From assembly GCA_963580455.1 (NCBI GenBank), contig OY756971.1, forward strand, positions 15,027,001 to 15,091,000: a stretch of 64,000 bases of DNA. The letters run 5' to 3'. Positions within the stretch are counted from its first letter, which is position 1. The number at the start of each line of letters is the position of its first letter. The DNA comes from Euonymus europaeus (taxonomy: Eukaryota; Streptophyta; Magnoliopsida; Celastrales; Celastraceae). The notes under the pieces were generated by a model. The model saw nothing but the letters and a program-made list of their open reading frames with translations. It was not told where the DNA came from and did not search any database. Both the position numbers and the translations under genes were made by a program. Below are positions 60,920-64,000 of this stretch, piece after piece.

Positions 60920-60924
60920 TCAGA

Positions 60925-61366
60925 TAGATTGAGAGGATTGAAAAATAGTATGACCAAAGAAACAAAGAAAAATAATCAAGAGATGGTGAACCTTACCTCT
61001 TGGTCCGAGATGGTTTATATGAGCTGCGAAATCTGGTCGTCCAAAGGGACCAAATCAAAAACTCATCTTACATAAATACTCCAATAGCAAATTGCGATCT
61101 GAAATAGGAAATATCATATTCAGGACACATAAAAAAAGCAAAAAAACTAAGGCAAAGGAAGTGGAAAGGGAAACAATAATCCCAACCAAACAAAAGAAAA
61201 GCAATGAAATAGAAATCCAAAGTAAGTAGCAATTTCTTTTTTCATGATATATAAAACCAAAAAAAGAGACAAAAGGCATGCATGTTAGGAGATGTCCTCA
61301 AGAAAGAAGCATTGGTAGGGACATTAATCTAGGATGAAATCAAGTCCCCTTTGTTTTCCATTAATC
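60925..61366. other. Continuation of the Helitron candidate
   Basis: It contains an exon-like piece on the minus strand ending with donor GTAAGG at 60996, and otherwise AT-rich intron-like sequence. The 5' boundary of the Helitron was not found. Confidence 0.3.
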
Positions 61367-62756
61367 TGTTGAAAAATACGCACTAGCGGAAACGTTTTTA
61401 AAATAAGGAACTCACATAGGAGTAATCGATAGAAAAACAGTTTTCAAAAATTTCTTGCTAATTATGGTGACATGCATAATCTATAACTAAACTAATTGTG
61501 TAAAGATTGCATACCTAGAGATCTCTCTGGATTGATCTCTAATAATCTATATCGAATGATGGAGTCAGCCGGATTGATTCAAAACTCAATCCTGCGGATC
61601 TTTAACCGTATGCACCAATTTCCAAACTTGGATTCAAGAGCGTGGACTCCTTACACCAAGAACCTGAAGAACAGAAATCAGAACTGTGGACAAAAAAGTT
61701 GAGTCCAACTGGAGTCTCAACATCAGGAAAATAAAACACACTAGTGTGTGTTTATATAGAGGTCGGCCAACCTAGGGTTTCCTAACCCTAGGTGACCGGC
61801 CACACTCCTCTCCAATTAAGAACTCCAACCTCAGTTAAATTTCCTAATTCACTTAGGTTTGGGCTTACATGGGCTACAATGGGGACCAACAAGGAAAAAT
61901 AAAACATGGGCTTCCTACGGATTTAATTATCAGCCCAAACCCATGAGTATAATTAAAATCCATAAACTATAATATATTTCACTAAAATATTATAGTTGCA
62001 CTCCCCGTTTTATCTCAAATTAAATCTAAGCCTTTCGTTATAATCGTTCATCAAAATCCTCACGTTAAGTTATAGATATCTGTCAATTAAATATGCCACT
62101 GACATATTTAATTGACAACTTTAAATATTCCTCGAGCTTACCGCTTAACTTATTTGAATGTGTCGGATTAATTAAAATCCACCTGTAGGGTTTGACACAA
62201 TCTCAAAACCTATAAGTTTCTCGAGAGGGTATCATCAATCCATAATTGGACGTGAATTTTATTAACAGATTATTTTCCATCGTACATTTAATGCGGTAAC
62301 CCAATTCACTCGGTATATATCAGCCTGTACAAAAAGACCTCACCCTTTGGTAAATCAAAGTCTCATACATTAAATGCACATGTACCAATAATCTTTAATA
62401 AATTAAGATTATGAACAATGTCATAACGTCAGTGTGAGTGTACAATTTTCCATGTAGTTAGACTAGAAAAATTAATTCACACATAGTCCTGATCAATACA
62501 CTCTCAGTGTACTAGTATAGTAAGTTCAAGCTATACTGCTTTTGTAACCAAGATAGACATACTGAAATACTATACTACAGCCCTGCCAATGGTTTGTCCA
62601 AGTCCGTCTAAGCTGTGATCGTTTGGTTATATTCAATAGGAACTTATGAATTAATCTTTTGTGTATAAGCTCAACTCTACACACCAATTCATATACCATA
62701 TAGAATAAAAGACGCTTATGCCAATATGTCATTTTTTATTTATAAAGTGCTAAACA
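61367..62756 (-). repeat. Full-length copia LTR, apparently solo
   Basis: On the minus strand it starts TGTTTAGCACTTTATAAAT at 62756 and ends ATTTTTCAACA at 61367, 1,390 bp. It is the sister of the LTR at 50224-51541. No primer-binding site follows the end and no polypurine tract precedes the start. Flanks (TAATC and TATTT) do not match, so it arose by unequal exchange or its target duplication has decayed. Confidence 0.85.
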
Positions 62757-63136
62757 TATTTTATTCCAAATAAATAAACTGAGTTTGAATATTACATAAA
62801 ATAATGGCTTTAGCATACTATCCCTATCATAATCTATTGGTTCTCATCATTTGGAACAAAGATGCAAGTGAAGTAAGAATTAAGTGCACTATATATTTAA
62901 TTGGAACTATCTATACTAATGATGTTGTAAGGGAACAAAGTTTCTGGCAAGAACAGTTGACATGTGGCACAAAATAACAAACTGCCGGTCAAGTTACATT
63001 ATAATCTTATTTTTGTTGTGTAAATTATGGTTAGAGATTTGTCAATGTTTCATCATAAATTATGGTCTAATGGAAGATAGATTTAAGGAGTCTTCTTCTG
63101 TATAATTCAACTCTAGTAGCTGACCATCCAAAATTA
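62757..63136. other. Unassigned AT-rich sequence
   Basis: No supported gene or repeat. It may be intron-like sequence continuous with the region left of the copia LTR. Confidence 0.35.
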
Positions 63137-63525
63137 GGAAAAAATGAAGAACACATTTCAGACAACATTGCCTCAAATCATGGCATATATATAAGACTGA
63201 TAAAGTGTTTCTAAAAAAAAATAAAAAAATGAAGCTAGGCTAAGCACCCAGGACCATGGAATACAAAAAATGAACTAAAAATGAAATGAATGCTCACACC
63301 TGGATAGAATCGCAAAAATTCATGTAACAAATATAGGAAAAAAATAAAGAACATATTTCAGACAACATTGCCTCAAATCATGGCACATATATAAGACTAA
63401 TAAAGTGTTTCTAAAAAAAAACAAGGCTAGGCTAAGCATCCAGAACCATGGAATAGAAAAAATAAACTAAAAACGAAATGAATGCTCACACTTGGATAGA
63501 ATCGCACAAATTCATGTAACAAATA
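63137..63525 (+). repeat. 198-bp tandem duplication
   Basis: Copies begin GGAAAAAATGAAGAACACAT at 63137 and with a near match at 63335. Both contain TTGCCTCAAATCATGGCAYA and end CATGTAACAAATAT. Identity is high apart from an indel in the A-rich stretch. Confidence 0.9.
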
Positions 63526-63546
63526 TCAAATAGTTGGGATTGAGAA

Positions 63547-64000
63547 GCATATAATCGACTTTGATAAACATATAATCGGAATAGACAAAGTTCGAGGATG
63601 ACAAAATTACCTCACAATTGAAGGAGAACAATCCAAATACCTGCACCAAGAAATTTGAATTGCTAGGACGAATAATAGAAGCTGGAAGAAAACGAAAATA
63701 AAAAATGAAGTTAAGCACTTAAGACTGATAAATTGTTCACAAACTAAATAAATGAAGCTAAACACCAAGAACCACGAAATAGGAAAAATGATGAGCAAAT
63801 GATCTCATAATGGAAGCAGAACACCCCAAACACTTGTGTGAACACAGAATGGAAGCTGGAAGAATTGGAAGTGGAAGTTAGCATATAATCATGTATGATA
63901 AGCATAAAATCGAGATCCAGAAAGTCTGAGGATGAGGAAATTACCTCACAAAGGAAGCAACACACCCCAATCACCCATGCGAGGAAGTTCGAGTTGGGGA
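63547..64000 (-). repeat. Tandemly duplicated exon-like cassette at the window edge
   Basis: The block (AGCATATAATC, then ...GAGGATGACAAAATTACCTCACA) occurs at 63547-63665 and again at 63880-64000, with a partial third copy at 63794-63860. On the minus strand each block reads as a short exon ending TGTGAG/GTAATTT, sometimes preceded by a TGCAG acceptor. The gene, if any, lies mostly beyond the window. Confidence 0.55.

Noticed and set aside
61367..62756. Copia LTR as the 3' LTR of the element at 48661-51541
   Set aside because: It is not adjacent to any polypurine tract, is about 10 kb on the wrong side of the 5' LTR for a minus-strand element, and its sequence differs.
1..64000. tRNA or rRNA genes
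   Set aside because: Only primer-binding sites complementary to initiator Met tRNA were found; no cloverleaf or rRNA core sequence was recognised by eye.

Overview
This is a transposon-dense stretch of a eudicot plant nuclear genome. The evidence is spliceosomal introns with GT/AG borders, a plant-specific RING/RAWUL ubiquitin-ligase gene, and plant lineages of Ty3/gypsy (Tekay-like and Tat/Ogre-like), Ty1/copia, hAT and probable Helitron elements. I cannot name the species; a woody rosid would fit, but that is only an impression. No prokaryotic features, CRISPR arrays, rRNA or tRNA genes were seen.

Layout. 1-5614: 3' two thirds of a plus-strand Tekay-like gypsy element with an undamaged protease-RT-RNase H-integrase-chromodomain frame, a polypurine tract and a 2.3-kb 3' LTR. 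That LTR carries an array of about 20 TTGACY (W-box) motifs and a GGGGCCCAC array. 5615-6031: a hairpin with two arms of about 195 bp, roughly 95% identical. 6032-9300: an old gypsy derivative with no recognisable proteins. 9300-18700: several LTRs of one gypsy group (here 'group B') surrounding and interrupting a Tat/Ogre-type gag relic; one is a clean solo LTR with a CTTTC target duplication. 18700-21300: tandem repeats and unassigned sequence.

21308-26429 (minus strand) is the one complete host gene I can support. It has seven exons and encodes 443 aa, and is a DRIP-type (DREB2A-interacting protein) E3 ubiquitin ligase with an N-terminal C3HC4 RING finger and a C-terminal RAWUL domain. Proteins of this family ubiquitinate DREB2A-type drought-response transcription factors in the nucleus.

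26430-29690: AT-rich intergenic DNA. 29695-34740: two solo gypsy LTRs with target duplications, one nested in an older LTR. 35640-44480: a gypsy gag relic, a truncated copia LTR, a truncated minus-strand gypsy element (gag, primer-binding site, 5' LTR), and the 3' end of an hAT transposon. 45930-56891: a stack of insertions. These are a plant transposon-protein pseudogene, a group-B LTR fragment, a 5' copia fragment, and a decayed gypsy element. The gypsy element sits inside the first exon of a host gene for a secreted protein, of which only the TATA box, start codon and signal peptide remain.

57934-~61060 looks like the 3' part of a minus-strand Helitron. It has a canonical hairpin plus CTAG terminus, and upstream of it lie fragments of unrelated host genes (a short-chain dehydrogenase exon, an FKBP TPR fragment, and further exon-like pieces) in the same orientation. 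It is interrupted by a solo copia LTR with a TCAGA duplication; another copia LTR lies at 61367-62756. The last 0.9 kb consists of tandem duplications.

The strongest leads are the gene-fragment-carrying Helitron candidate, the stop-free 99-nt intron and overlapping upstream frame in the DRIP gene, the long near-perfect hairpin, and the W-box array in the LTR. I found no evidence of a wholly new molecular system.
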